Shown piece by piece: positions 16,016 through 24,549 of a stretch of 31,628 nt of DNA. The translations under genes and the position numbers were made by a program. The stretch comes from Vicingus sp036171675 (GTDB taxonomy: Bacteria > Bacteroidota > Bacteroidia > Flavobacteriales_E > Vicingaceae): positions 1 through 31,628 of the forward strand of contig JAVHRO010000134.1 of the NCBI GenBank assembly GCA_036171675.1. Direction: 5' to 3'. The first letter of the stretch is position 1. Every line of letters begins with the position of its first letter. The notes beneath the pieces are model-generated. The model was given only the letters and a program-made list of their open reading frames with translations. It ran no database searches and was not told the DNA's origin.

Positions 16016-17281
16016 TCAAAAATACGCCTTTAATCCTAAAAATCCATTATTGCTGTAGGTGCTAGATGGCAGCAAATACGAACCCATATTGTTGGTTCCT
16101 GCAATAATTTGAAATCGATTTTTTATTTGTTTTGCAAAGGTAAACCCTCCATTAAATTTACCATAACCGCCATATATTAAATTACCTTGAACTATAAATT
16201 TTGGCGTTAAATTATACTGAATATTAGTATAGAATAGTGGAAAATAATTAGCCAAAACTCTATATTGAAGTCCGATTACTGCTTTAAACTTAGTATTAAA
16301 ACTATGCTGAAAATTAATATTTAATGAGGTAGGCAATACAACGGAATAACCCCCTAGGTCTTTTTTTGTGGAAACATACTCTAAAATCGAATCCTTAGAT
16401 AAGGATGAAATAACGCTATCATTGATATCAAAAATATTATCAATTTGAACCCCTTTAAATTTAAAAACTGTGTCTGCTTCAATTTGAATGGAATTATCGC
16501 TCCATTGAATAAATCCCAAATCATCAATATCAATCGAGACTTTATTTTGGTGATTAAGGTTAAACTCCGTAAAAAAATTGGTTGATATTCCTATTCCATT
16601 AAATGCCTTCAGTCCCTTATTTGTGGAGTCGCTACTGTTGTATATATAATTTAAATCAAGCAAAAGTTCATTACCTAAATTTTCAGTAAAAAGACTTCCG
16701 CGTGGAATGGTAATGGCTTGATGTTCTTGACCCTTTATTATTGAAAAAACAGCACCTTCTTTTGCCGATTTGCCATTACTTTCTTTATAATTAATAAACC
16801 CTATATTTAGCTGTTGGTAGTTTAGGTAATTAAAATTGGTTGATCCAATTTGAGCATTCTTTCCAGCAAATTGTTTGTTGCCATCAAAAATAATTTTTAC
16901 CAAATCGCTCGAAATTTTAGCATCGAAATGTTCAGTATGTTCTATTCCAACTATCCATGAAAAATTCTTACGATGTAGGAAAGAATCAACCGGAATTTCT
17001 ACCTGAAGATTCAAATTAAAATCACCCCCAACCACATTCCTATCGTGTAAATTAGTATACAAATTATCTTTGTCATCGCTGCTTATTGTTCCTCCAAAAA
17101 TAAATTTATTGATAAATTGGTTATTAGAAATGTTTGAGCCATAATCGAACGAACCAGATGTAGAACTATTTAATGTTGGAATGGTATCAGAAAAAAAATT
17201 ACTGATTTGTTGAGTATGCCCTTTAAAACCAGCAATGCAAAAGCAACCAAAAAGTGTTATTTTCCAATTCAAACCAACCAT
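16016..17281 (-). CDS. DUF5723-like outer-membrane beta-barrel protein
   Basis: A 421-residue exported protein with an N-terminal hydrophobic signal (about residues 6-24) and alternating beta-strand sequence to a C-terminal Phe, as in outer-membrane barrels folded by the BAM machinery. Overall layout (SNFFSDTIPTLNSSTSG-like start, ending LGLKAYF) resembles the Bacteroidota family DUF5723, whose function is not known to me. The gene lies 2 nt after a large lipoprotein gene and just before kdsA. The lipoprotein/barrel pairing suggests they act together at the outer membrane. Family assignment is from memory of the pattern and should be tested with a profile search. Confidence 0.65.
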   Translation of the reverse strand: MVGLNWKITLFGCFCIAGFKGHTQQISNFFSDTIPTLNSSTSGSFDYGSNISNNQFINKFIFGGTISSDDKDNLYTNLHDRNVVGGDFNLNLQVEIPVDSFLHRKNFSWIVGIEHTEHFDAKISSDLVKIIFDGNKQFAGKNAQIGSTNFNYLNYQQLNIGFINYKESNGKSAKEGAVFSIIKGQEHQAITIPRGSLFTENLGNELLLDLNYIYNSSDSTNKGLKAFNGIGISTNFFTEFNLNHQNKVSIDIDDLGFIQWSDNSIQIEADTVFKFKGVQIDNIFDINDSVISSLSKDSILEYVSTKKDLGGYSVVLPTSLNINFQHSFNTKFKAVIGLQYRVLANYFPLFYTNIQYNLTPKFIVQGNLIYGGYGKFNGGFTFAKQIKNRFQIIAGTNNMGSYLLPSSTYSNNGFLGLKAYF

Positions 17282-17283
17282 GA

Positions 17284-18864
17284 TTAATTAATTTGATAAG
17301 AAAAATCACCAACTACTTTGATATCAATACCATATCCATCATAAATTTTAATGAATTGTGGTTGTGAGGTAGTATTGAACGCAATTTTTATAACCATTTT
17401 TTTTGTCCGATAAAGCGCTTCCACATTGGCCGAACTTAATGGCACTGATAGCACTGACATTTTTTTTGCGGTAACTTTTAAATTAGCATCAACAGGAGCA
17501 GAGGCGATGTTGTTGACCACAGATAAACTTGAAATTACATTGGAATACTCGTCAAGTAATTGAAGACTTAACGTTGCATCAAACGGATAACCATTGTTAG
17601 CATAAATAAGCAAAGTTCCTTCATTAATATTTCCTGAAGAACTTTTTTCTAAATTGAATGTTGACGTATTTACCAAAGTAAGATTGTTTGCTACTAACGA
17701 CAGCGGGAATTCAACCTTTAAATTGGTTTTTAGAGGATGTTTTTTAAAGATAAAATCGTTGCTTCCAGAAATATTTCCAAAAGGATTAATTAACAAATTA
17801 ATGTCGTATTGTAATTGATTTGGGAACAGTTCAATTAAATTATCGATGTTTGAATTCGCAGTATTCAAGGTAGTCTGATAATGGGTATAATTAACCTCTG
17901 GAACAATGGGGGTTTGTGTTGCTCTATTAATATTTATGGGTGATCCAATAATCGCATGAGTCAACGGAGCATTGGCTCCTGAATGCGTATTAATTGTTTT
18001 TAATTGATTAATAACCAATTGAGCATCTACGCCAATACCGTTATCAAAAGTTAACGACACATCAAGGTTTTCAATGTTTAACGTTCCATCTACTATTCTA
18101 TCAAATACCGAAAAACCCGTAGTTTCAGGTCCAAAATGATAACTCTGACTACCAAAATAGCCTCTTACATAATAAGGCACAACATCAATTAAAGTATTAT
18201 TGAACTTTATTTTCTGGCCTATATTAATATTTACCGTTGAGCCATTGGTATCAACCGAAGCCACCGCTTTAGTAACCAACGTATTGGTTTTATTTCCGGC
18301 GATTCCCGTTAGTTTTAAATCATAATTACTTATGTCAAAACGCTTTTTAAAATAACCTGGATGCGAAGGACTTCCAGCATCAATTAATTCCGTAAAAGAG
18401 AGGGTGTCACCAAATTTAGTTGCACTTAATATTTTATAGTTTACTAAGACTTTTTCTTGAATGTCATTAAAAATTTCAAGTTCGATAAAACCTGACTCTA
18501 TGGTTGCAAAGTTCAACTCAACACCATTACTTACATTTAACGCTCGTTCTTCGTCATTGCTGTAAAATGAATCTCCCGGACCAGCAATTAAGTTAAGTGG
18601 GACGGTATAAATTTCGGCAATCGTGGTATCAGGAATTTTAAACAACGAATCAACGTTTATATCAAAAATATTGGTGTTATAAACAATTTTTAAGGATGTG
18701 TCAGCATTTACTTGAAGCACAGAATCAGGCAATAAGTTGTTTAGCGTTAATGTTGTATTTAACAATGGAGCTAAAACAGAAACATCCCAATCAGGTTTTT
18801 CTATTGCCTTTCTGCAAGAAATACCTAACGTTAAAACAACCAGTAATGTTAGTAAAAATCTCAT
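17284..18864 (-). CDS. Large hypothetical lipoprotein
   Basis: A 526-residue protein starting with a lipoprotein signal ending LGISC (Cys17), then RKAIEKPDWDVSVLAPLLNTTLTLNNLLPDS, a start I have the impression of from other Bacteroidota lipoproteins. The rest is beta-rich, with hydrophobic strands, no obvious catalytic motif and no repeats. Probably anchored to the outer membrane; begins the envelope operon, 2 nt before the DUF5723-like gene and 38 nt after the SpoIIE/PP2C phosphatase gene. I do not recognise a named family. A role as partner of the DUF5723 barrel is inference from gene spacing. Confidence 0.8.
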   Translation of the reverse strand: MRFLLTLLVVLTLGISCRKAIEKPDWDVSVLAPLLNTTLTLNNLLPDSVLQVNADTSLKIVYNTNIFDINVDSLFKIPDTTIAEIYTVPLNLIAGPGDSFYSNDEERALNVSNGVELNFATIESGFIELEIFNDIQEKVLVNYKILSATKFGDTLSFTELIDAGSPSHPGYFKKRFDISNYDLKLTGIAGNKTNTLVTKAVASVDTNGSTVNINIGQKIKFNNTLIDVVPYYVRGYFGSQSYHFGPETTGFSVFDRIVDGTLNIENLDVSLTFDNGIGVDAQLVINQLKTINTHSGANAPLTHAIIGSPININRATQTPIVPEVNYTHYQTTLNTANSNIDNLIELFPNQLQYDINLLINPFGNISGSNDFIFKKHPLKTNLKVEFPLSLVANNLTLVNTSTFNLEKSSSGNINEGTLLIYANNGYPFDATLSLQLLDEYSNVISSLSVVNNIASAPVDANLKVTAKKMSVLSVPLSSANVEALYRTKKMVIKIAFNTTSQPQFIKIYDGYGIDIKVVGDFSYQIN

Positions 18865-18902
18865 TGATATGATTTATTCTATTCAGTAAAAATAAGCAAA
18901 CT

Positions 18903-20309
18903 TTATATTTTAATGCCTAATACGCATATATCATCCAATTGGTCTAGCTTTCCTTTCCAATTTTGGAAATAATTTTCTAGAACTATTTTCTGCTCATCAA
19001 TGGGTAATTCGGCACATTCAATCAACTTTTCTTTAAATCTTTTCGATTTCATTTTTTTACCTTCTTCTCCTCCAAACTGGTCGGCAAAACCATCGGAAGA
19101 AGCGTAAATTAAATCGTTTTCTTCAAGTTGAAACAACACATTAGTAAAATTATTTTGATTTGCATACGCGCCAATAGGCTGTTTATCCCCTTTAATTTCA
19201 ATAATTTCTTTATTTCTAACAATATAAATGGGGTTGTTTGCACCCGAAAAAGATAAGGAAAGTTTTCTAAAATTGATTGAAAAGAGCACTGCATCCATAC
19301 CATCTCTAACCAAGTTGTTTTCGTCAGAATGTTTATTGATGGTCTCAAAAACCTGCTTATTTAAAAAATCCAACGCTTCTGCCGGTGAGTTTATATTTTT
19401 TTCTTTGATGGATTGATTTAATATTTTTATTCCGATTAAACTCATAAAAGCACCTGGCACCCCATGTCCTGTGCAATCGGCAACACAAAAAACAACCAAT
19501 TCTTCGTTTAACTCATTTTCGCGTGTAGTCGATAATTCAGCTAGCCAATAAAAATCACCACTAACAATATCTTTTGGCTGAAAATACACAAAAGACGAAG
19601 GCACTTTCTTTTTTAATACTTCCGAAGGAATAATCAGTGCTTGCTGAATTCGTTTTGCATAGTTAATGCTATCAATTATTTCTTTGTTTTTTTCTTCAAT
19701 AATTTCATTTTTTGTGACCAATTGTTCGTTAGAATGCTTTAAAGCCAACCTTGAAATAATTTCCTTTTTTGTTAAATTAAAGCGTGTACGAATTAAAAAA
19801 ACAGAAAACATCGCTACAGCAAAAATTAACAACCCTCCATTCACCATTATCTCTTCAACAGTTAATGGACTATTCAACTTAAGAAATACTAAATTGGCAA
19901 TAATTGAAATAACCATAACAATTACGGAAAAATACATTCTATACAACACCAACATGCCCGATCCAATAAATAGCGCCAAATATGCAAAGGTGTGCTTTTG
20001 AAATTGAGCAACATCCATAAAACTCCACATGTAGGCGTTTTCGATAGAAATTAAAACCACGGGAACAAAACCAAGAAATTCAGTTGGAATTTTCCCTTTT
20101 TTATGTCCAAAAATTGCCATTAAGATAATTGCCGAAACTGAAATTCTAAAAATTAGAAAAGGTTTCCATAACGCTGGATAAGTAAGGTAATCTGCAGCAA
20201 AGAATACTAAATTAAAAATTACCCCAACCCAACAAGTAATGAGATGATACTTTTGAATAGATTTTTCAATTTCTAACTTCCAATTTTCTGTTTTAGCCAA
20301 TGCTGTCAT
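18903..20309 (-). CDS. Membrane-anchored SpoIIE/PP2C-type serine phosphatase
   Basis: A 468-residue regulator: about six hydrophobic segments between residues 22 and 175, a coiled-coil linker (about 185-225, rich in KNEIIEEKNKEI), and a C-terminal PP2C-SpoIIE domain. Phosphatase metal motifs are present: KDIVSGDFYW (Asp247, Asp252), VADCTGHGVPGAF (Asp278), SSDGFADQFGG and DDICVLGI near the end. Such proteins dephosphorylate anti-sigma-factor antagonists in partner-switching pathways, but no anti-sigma or antagonist gene is nearby. The N-terminal membrane part may sense an envelope signal. It lies 38 nt after xerD and 38 nt before the large lipoprotein gene, so it may belong to the same transcript. 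Confidence 0.9.
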   Translation of the reverse strand: MTALAKTENWKLEIEKSIQKYHLITCWVGVIFNLVFFAADYLTYPALWKPFLIFRISVSAIILMAIFGHKKGKIPTEFLGFVPVVLISIENAYMWSFMDVAQFQKHTFAYLALFIGSGMLVLYRMYFSVIVMVISIIANLVFLKLNSPLTVEEIMVNGGLLIFAVAMFSVFLIRTRFNLTKKEIISRLALKHSNEQLVTKNEIIEEKNKEIIDSINYAKRIQQALIIPSEVLKKKVPSSFVYFQPKDIVSGDFYWLAELSTTRENELNEELVVFCVADCTGHGVPGAFMSLIGIKILNQSIKEKNINSPAEALDFLNKQVFETINKHSDENNLVRDGMDAVLFSINFRKLSLSFSGANNPIYIVRNKEIIEIKGDKQPIGAYANQNNFTNVLFQLEENDLIYASSDGFADQFGGEEGKKMKSKRFKEKLIECAELPIDEQKIVLENYFQNWKGKLDQLDDICVLGIKI

Positions 20310-20347
20310 TTGTTATTTTAATGAAAATAATACCCAAGTTAATAAAA

Positions 20348-21253
20348 TTATTTAGAACGAGGATGGTAGTCTAAAATAGCTTGACGAAGGTATTCCCTAT
20401 CTAGATGTGTATAAATTTCGGTGGTAGTTATTGATTCATGACCTAACATTTCTTGAACTGCCCGTAAATCGGCGCCGCCTTCTACTAAATGTGTAGCAAA
20501 CGAATGTCGGAATGTATGTGGACTGATTGTTTTTTTAATCCCAGCCTTTTCACATAATTGTTTAATTATGGTAAATATCATAACTCTTGACAATTTACCA
20601 CCACGACGGTTTAAAAACAGAATATCTTCACTGGATTTTACTATATGAGGTTGGTGATTACGTATGTTTTTAATATAAATATTAATGTGTTTAATGGCTA
20701 TGCTTCCAATAGGAACAATTCTTTCTTTATTTCCTTTACCAATAACATGAATAAATTCTTCTTTAAAAATTAAATTGGAAAGTTTTAAATTCACTAATTC
20801 CGAGACTCTCAACCCACAACTATACAAGGTTTCTAGAATGGCTTTATTACGCTCGCCCTCAGCTGAACTTAAATCTATTGCATCAATAATTGCATTAACC
20901 TCTTCGATGCTCAACACTTCGGGCAGCTTTCTACCAATTCGAGGAGCTTCTAATAACTCTGTTGGATTATCATTAATGATATCCTCAATTATTAAGTATT
21001 TATAAAACGCCTTTAGTCCAGACAAAATTCGTGCTTGAGTTCTGGCACTTAAACCAATCTCGCTAATATAAATTATAAATTCTTCTAACTGTTGTTGAGT
21101 AATTTTTTCTGGATTTATATCCCCACCTTTTAACTCCACAAATTGTTCAAGTTTAATGATGTCAGCCAAGTACGCTTCAACGGTGTTTTCGGAAAGTGAA
21201 AGCTCCAGTTGTATATATGCTTTAAAGCCTTTTATGAGCGAATTCCAATTCAT
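20348..21253 (-). CDS. xerD: Tyrosine recombinase XerD
   Basis: A 301-residue tyrosine recombinase that resolves chromosome dimers at dif together with XerC. N-terminal SAM-like DNA-binding domain (about 1-95) followed by the catalytic domain. The active-site set is complete (numbering from the ATG at 21253): Arg149 (CGLRVSEL), Lys173 (GKGNKE), His246 and Arg249 (SPHTFRHSFATHL), His272 (LGHESI) and Tyr281 (EIYTHL). Length matches E. coli XerD (298). The frame opens with TTG at 21262, inside a good promoter match, so I prefer the ATG. No dif-like site or integrated element is visible beside it, so a housekeeping role is more likely than a phage or island integrase. Confidence 0.88.
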   Translation of the reverse strand: MNWNSLIKGFKAYIQLELSLSENTVEAYLADIIKLEQFVELKGGDINPEKITQQQLEEFIIYISEIGLSARTQARILSGLKAFYKYLIIEDIINDNPTELLEAPRIGRKLPEVLSIEEVNAIIDAIDLSSAEGERNKAILETLYSCGLRVSELVNLKLSNLIFKEEFIHVIGKGNKERIVPIGSIAIKHINIYIKNIRNHQPHIVKSSEDILFLNRRGGKLSRVMIFTIIKQLCEKAGIKKTISPHTFRHSFATHLVEGGADLRAVQEMLGHESITTTEIYTHLDREYLRQAILDYHPRSK

Positions 21254-21259
21254 GATTAT

Positions 21260-21291
21260 CAAAGGTAATTTTTTGCGTATTAAACCACCAA
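21260..21291 (-). promoter_or_regulatory. Candidate promoter for xerD
   Basis: On the minus strand, TTG (21291-21289) is followed after 21 bases by TACCTTTG (21267-21260), a full match to the Bacteroidota pattern TTG-N19-21-TAnnTTTG. The -7 box ends only 6 bases before the ATG at 21253, so the transcript would be nearly leaderless. If real, xerD has its own promoter in the long minus-strand series. Confidence 0.45.
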
Positions 21292-21307
21292 TAAAGTAGT
21301 TGATTTG

Positions 21308-21973
21308 TTAGAATGTATAGTTATAACCTAACCCAATTATATAATTTGTCCATGGGTTATTTACATTCATTTCTTTATCAATCATATAATAAAGATTTAT
21401 TCCGTGAAATTTGTTTAGTTCATAATCAATACCAGCCTTGTAACGAACATTATTGATGTACTGACCCATTTCGTAAAACCATTCACTTGAAACGAAAGGA
21501 GAGTATTTTTTATTCAAATCGTATGAAACACCAACTTTGCTGCGCAACATATTGGTAGGTATAGAACCATTTATACTTGTTCCCACATCTTTATACGTGG
21601 ATTGATATTGTTCGCGTAAGCTAATTTTGAATTGTTTAAATTTTATTTTATATCCCAAATAAAAAAAGTAACGATGACGATGGCTATATGAATCGTCGAG
21701 ACGTTTAGTTTGTGTAAACCTGTAAAACGTACCTACCGAGAAGGTTTTGTAAAACTTATAATCTATGCCCAACTCAGCATAACTTGTTCCTAGTTCAGAA
21801 ATATTTTCAAAGTACCTAAAACATTGAGTGTACTGAGCAGAGAATTTTTGTGTAATTTTTTTTTCGACATCCAAATTAACCCACAAACCGGCATCGTTTA
21901 CTTGTGTTTTGGCCTGACCACAAATAAACAAATCAACAAAAAAGAAAACTATTTTAAACAACAATTTATTCAT
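21308..21973 (-). CDS. DUF2490-family outer-membrane beta-barrel protein
   Basis: A 221-residue protein from the ATG at 21973 (the frame opens 4 codons earlier). It has a signal peptide ending near QAKTQ, then strands such as AGLWVNLDVEKKI, FSAQYTQCFRYFEN, and a run RHRYFFYLGYKIK, ending in YNYTF with a terminal Phe typical of outer-membrane barrels. The pattern fits DUF2490. It overlaps the upstream DUF4956 gene by 8 nt, so it is co-translated with the VTC-DUF4956 pair, and may provide the outer-membrane part of that set. No function is established for the family as far as I know. Confidence 0.78.
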   Translation of the reverse strand: MNKLLFKIVFFFVDLFICGQAKTQVNDAGLWVNLDVEKKITQKFSAQYTQCFRYFENISELGTSYAELGIDYKFYKTFSVGTFYRFTQTKRLDDSYSHRHRYFFYLGYKIKFKQFKISLREQYQSTYKDVGTSINGSIPTNMLRSKVGVSYDLNKKYSPFVSSEWFYEMGQYINNVRYKAGIDYELNKFHGINLYYMIDKEMNVNNPWTNYIIGLGYNYTF

Positions 21974-22586
21974 AATAAAAGACACGAATAATAGCAGTAT
22001 CCCTTAAAAAATCAACTTTACTAATTGTAATTCGATTAATTTTTATACCTGTTCTACTTTCTAAATCGGCAATTAGTGCCTCATGAAGTTCTGGTTTTAT
22101 CATTTCAATATTTTCGTATTGAATAATTTTTGAAGCCTCTTTTTTTATTAATATGTTACTTTCTAACACATAAGTAACCGCAATAATTATAACATTTAAT
22201 AATGATAATTCGTCCCAATTTCCTTTACTAATCGCTGTAATCAATCCAATAGCAATTGCTAAAAACAAATACGTCATATCTTTCATGGAAATACCTTCGG
22301 TTCGATACCTTAACATAGAGAAAACGGCAAACAAACCAAATGCAGCCCCCATACTCATCTCCACTTTGTTCAACAAAAAGGTAATTAAGAAAATGATTAG
22401 GTTGAAGATAAAAAAAGTGAAGAAAAATTCTCTATTTTTATAAATTGGGTAATAAATAAAACGTACTAAAACAAATACAGACGCTAAGTCGATAGTAATT
22501 CTTGTCCAAAATTTTACGTTTAATTTTTCGAATAATTCGAAACCAGTACTTACTAATTCTTCATTAGCGATTTGTAAAAGCCACAT
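21966..22586 (-). CDS. DUF4956-family integral membrane protein
   Basis: A 206-residue inner-membrane protein with about four hydrophobic segments (about residues 30-50, 53-70, 78-92 and 105-140) and a soluble C-terminal part. The signature VEMSMGAAFGLFAVFSMLRY followed by RTEGISMKDMTYLF marks family DUF4956, often encoded next to VTC-domain polyphosphate polymerases. It overlaps the VTC gene by 23 nt, a tight translational coupling. A role as channel, anchor or partner of the polymerase, perhaps for moving polyphosphate across the membrane, is inference from this association. Confidence 0.85.
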   Translation of the reverse strand: MWLLQIANEELVSTGFELFEKLNVKFWTRITIDLASVFVLVRFIYYPIYKNREFFFTFFIFNLIIFLITFLLNKVEMSMGAAFGLFAVFSMLRYRTEGISMKDMTYLFLAIAIGLITAISKGNWDELSLLNVIIIAVTYVLESNILIKKEASKIIQYENIEMIKPELHEALIADLESRTGIKINRITISKVDFLRDTAIIRVFYYE

Positions 22587-23328
22587 TTGTTATTTTTTTA
22601 ATTGGAATTAATTGAGGATTGAAATTATTATGTTTTATTTTTTTAAAAAAAGTAATCACTCCAAAACAATATTTGCTTACCGAGCCTTCTCTAATATGAA
22701 GTTTTTTCATCAGTTTGATAAATGGTGATTTAGTTGATTTTTCTTGTTTTGCTTCTGCAATTACTAAATTATCAATAAACTTACTTTCATTATTATAAAT
22801 ATAATGAAGGTTAATGTCCAACGTAACTCGTTCTGGCGTAGTTTTATTTACCAACGTAATTCGTGAATAATTTACCCAAATTTTGGGCTCAAGATTTTCA
22901 GAATTCAAGGTTGAATTTTGAGTCAATAATTCTTGCGCTTTATCTTTTATTAGTTGATTTATTTCAGTTTGTTTTACCCTTGTTTTGATGGTTCGTCCCT
23001 TGTTATTTTTAAATTTTATTTCAAAAAAATTCAAGTTGGACTCGACGTATTTTCTAAATCTAATTTTATATCGATTTAGTTTTCCGCGTTGATGTTTATG
23101 GTACAAATCAAAATCAGGCGTATCAAAATACAACGATTCATATTTACTTATGTTGTTTCCATTCACATTAAGCACTTTATAAAATGGTTGAAGCTCAGCT
23201 AAAATTGAGACCAAATCCTTATTATGAAAAACAAACTTGGTATCCATTCTATCCATCAATTTAACACTATCCATTTCCGTTAATGAAATAGAATCAAAAT
23301 TGGCTAATATGGATTTTAATTGTTCCAA
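22564..23328 (-). CDS. VTC-domain polyphosphate polymerase
   Basis: A 254-residue single-domain homologue of the catalytic VTC4 domain, which makes inorganic polyphosphate from ATP inside a tunnel-shaped TTM/CYTH-like barrel. Visible motifs: LMDRMDTKFVF (Lys31), SLYFDTPDFDLY (about 65-76), basic strand YKIRFRKY (Arg90, Arg92), FFEIKFKNNKGRTIKTR (Glu103, Lys105, Lys107), IAEAKQEK, and VSKYCFG near the C-terminus. Basic and acidic residues in these strands are the expected substrate and metal contacts. The start is a TTG just before the conserved N-terminus; the next ATG would cut into the domain. It lies 2 nt after the repeat-protein gene and overlaps the DUF4956 gene. Confidence 0.88.
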   Translation of the reverse strand: MEQLKSILANFDSISLTEMDSVKLMDRMDTKFVFHNKDLVSILAELQPFYKVLNVNGNNISKYESLYFDTPDFDLYHKHQRGKLNRYKIRFRKYVESNLNFFEIKFKNNKGRTIKTRVKQTEINQLIKDKAQELLTQNSTLNSENLEPKIWVNYSRITLVNKTTPERVTLDINLHYIYNNESKFIDNLVIAEAKQEKSTKSPFIKLMKKLHIREGSVSKYCFGVITFFKKIKHNNFNPQLIPIKKITNVAFTNR

Positions 23329-23330
23329 GA

Positions 23331-23900
23331 TTAATATTGGTAAATGTATTTTTTTGTAAGTATTAATTGACCTGTGGCATCATAGGTTTTTCGTTCAGAT
23401 TTCAACCCATTTTTGTCGTAACTATAAACCGATTTTTTTATGGTTTTACCTTTATCGTCGTAGGTTATTTCTTGAGTTTTTTCACCTAGGGCATTATAGG
23501 TATAACTTGTTCTTTCAAGCATTTTCCCTTTACCGTCGTAAACGGTTTCTGTTGCTGTTTTCTCTTCGTTGTATGTGGTAAGAGTTTTTGTTTTTATTAT
23601 TCCCTTTTCATCATAAATGATTTCTTCTATAACATCGTTGTTTTTGTTGTACTTATGAGATTCTTGTTTTTTTAGGCTTCCATCTTTGCTATATTCTTGC
23701 TCTTCAATCACATTACCATTTATATCAAATTTTTGATACGCATCTTTTCTTGTTTTTTCTTTGCCTTCAATTTTAGGGTCGGTAACATTTACGGTAACAC
23801 TTTTAACTTTCAATTTTTTAATCTCTTTCTTACTTTGGGCAAAGGCAACAACAGAGGTGATTAAAATAAGCAATACAACCAGAAATAGATTTGATTTCAT
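23331..23900 (-). CDS. Secreted YD/MORN-like repeat protein
   Basis: A 189-residue protein with a signal peptide (cleavage near VVAFAQS) followed by a lysine-rich stretch and about five repeats of roughly 22 residues with the pattern YxYNxxGxxxExxxYDxKGxxxKK, resembling the YD/toxin_RHS-like or MORN-like repeats found in small Bacteroidota exported proteins. No catalytic residues are apparent and no toxin domain follows. It is very basic and acidic in patches. It lies 11 nt after the small lipoprotein gene and 2 nt before the VTC polymerase gene, so it is part of the same operon; a connection to polyphosphate is only positional. Confidence 0.75.
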   Translation of the reverse strand: MKSNLFLVVLLILITSVVAFAQSKKEIKKLKVKSVTVNVTDPKIEGKEKTRKDAYQKFDINGNVIEEQEYSKDGSLKKQESHKYNKNNDVIEEIIYDEKGIIKTKTLTTYNEEKTATETVYDGKGKMLERTSYTYNALGEKTQEITYDDKGKTIKKSVYSYDKNGLKSERKTYDATGQLILTKKYIYQY

Positions 23901-23911
23901 AACATTAAATT

Positions 23912-24316
23912 TTAATTATAAATGGTAATAGTTCCAACATCAACGACTTGTTCCTTTTGTGTGATTTTTGCACCAACCTTAACAGCTATTTTTCCAGATG
24001 GGTTGGTTAGGGTTTTGTCTTTCGAATAAACGTAAATAGTATAATCTCCCTCACGTAAATACTTGAATTCAAATTCACCTTCTGGCGATGATTTTATTTT
24101 GTTTCCATAACTCGTATTGGTACTATAGATAATATAAACATCTACATCAGCACCTACATATTCGTTACTTAGAGAAGTAAATGTTGCGTTATAATTTTGC
24201 ACCCATATTTTCCCTCTAATCGATGAATTACCTCCTTCTCCAGCTTCTTTTTTACAAGAATTACACAGAAATATCAGCATCAATATTGCTGTTATGTTGA
24301 ATACCTTATTTTTCAT
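23912..24316 (-). CDS. Small lipoprotein with an Ig/transthyretin-like domain
   Basis: A 134-residue lipoprotein: signal with lipobox-like CNSC (Cys21), a short Gly/Ser linker, then a beta-sandwich-like domain with SIRGKIWVQNYN, GADVDVYIIYS, SSPEGEFEFKYLREGDYTIYVYS and a final VDVGTITIYN strand. This arrangement resembles carboxypeptidase-regulatory-like or SdrD-B-like domains in Bacteroidota envelope proteins. Likely first gene of the minus-strand series, with a 446-bp gap upstream. No specific function is apparent. Confidence 0.75.
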   Translation of the reverse strand: MKNKVFNITAILMLIFLCNSCKKEAGEGGNSSIRGKIWVQNYNATFTSLSNEYVGADVDVYIIYSTNTSYGNKIKSSPEGEFEFKYLREGDYTIYVYSKDKTLTNPSGKIAVKVGAKITQKEQVVDVGTITIYN

Positions 24317-24549
24317 TTTTAAATTAATTTACGTAAAATTAACTCAATATTAACCATTATTTTACAACTTGAATTTATGAAAATAAACTTGGTTAACTCA
24401 ATTATAATAAGATACGCTGTTGTAATATTATCTATTGATATTGGTAATTCTTATTTCAAGTCACTTCAAATATAACATTCCCCTAAGCCATTCACTAATG
24501 CTAATAGTAGATGGATTTATATTGTGTAATTTTTTCAAGGCTAATAATT

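Noticed and set aside
19666..20001. 111-codon plus-strand frame over the phosphatase gene
   Set aside because: Antisense to membrane and coiled-coil segments; its hydrophobic look is a shadow.
20348..21253. XerD-like gene as integrase of a genomic island
   Set aside because: Neighbouring genes are of ordinary envelope and regulation types, with no attachment-site repeats, phage genes or tRNA target nearby.
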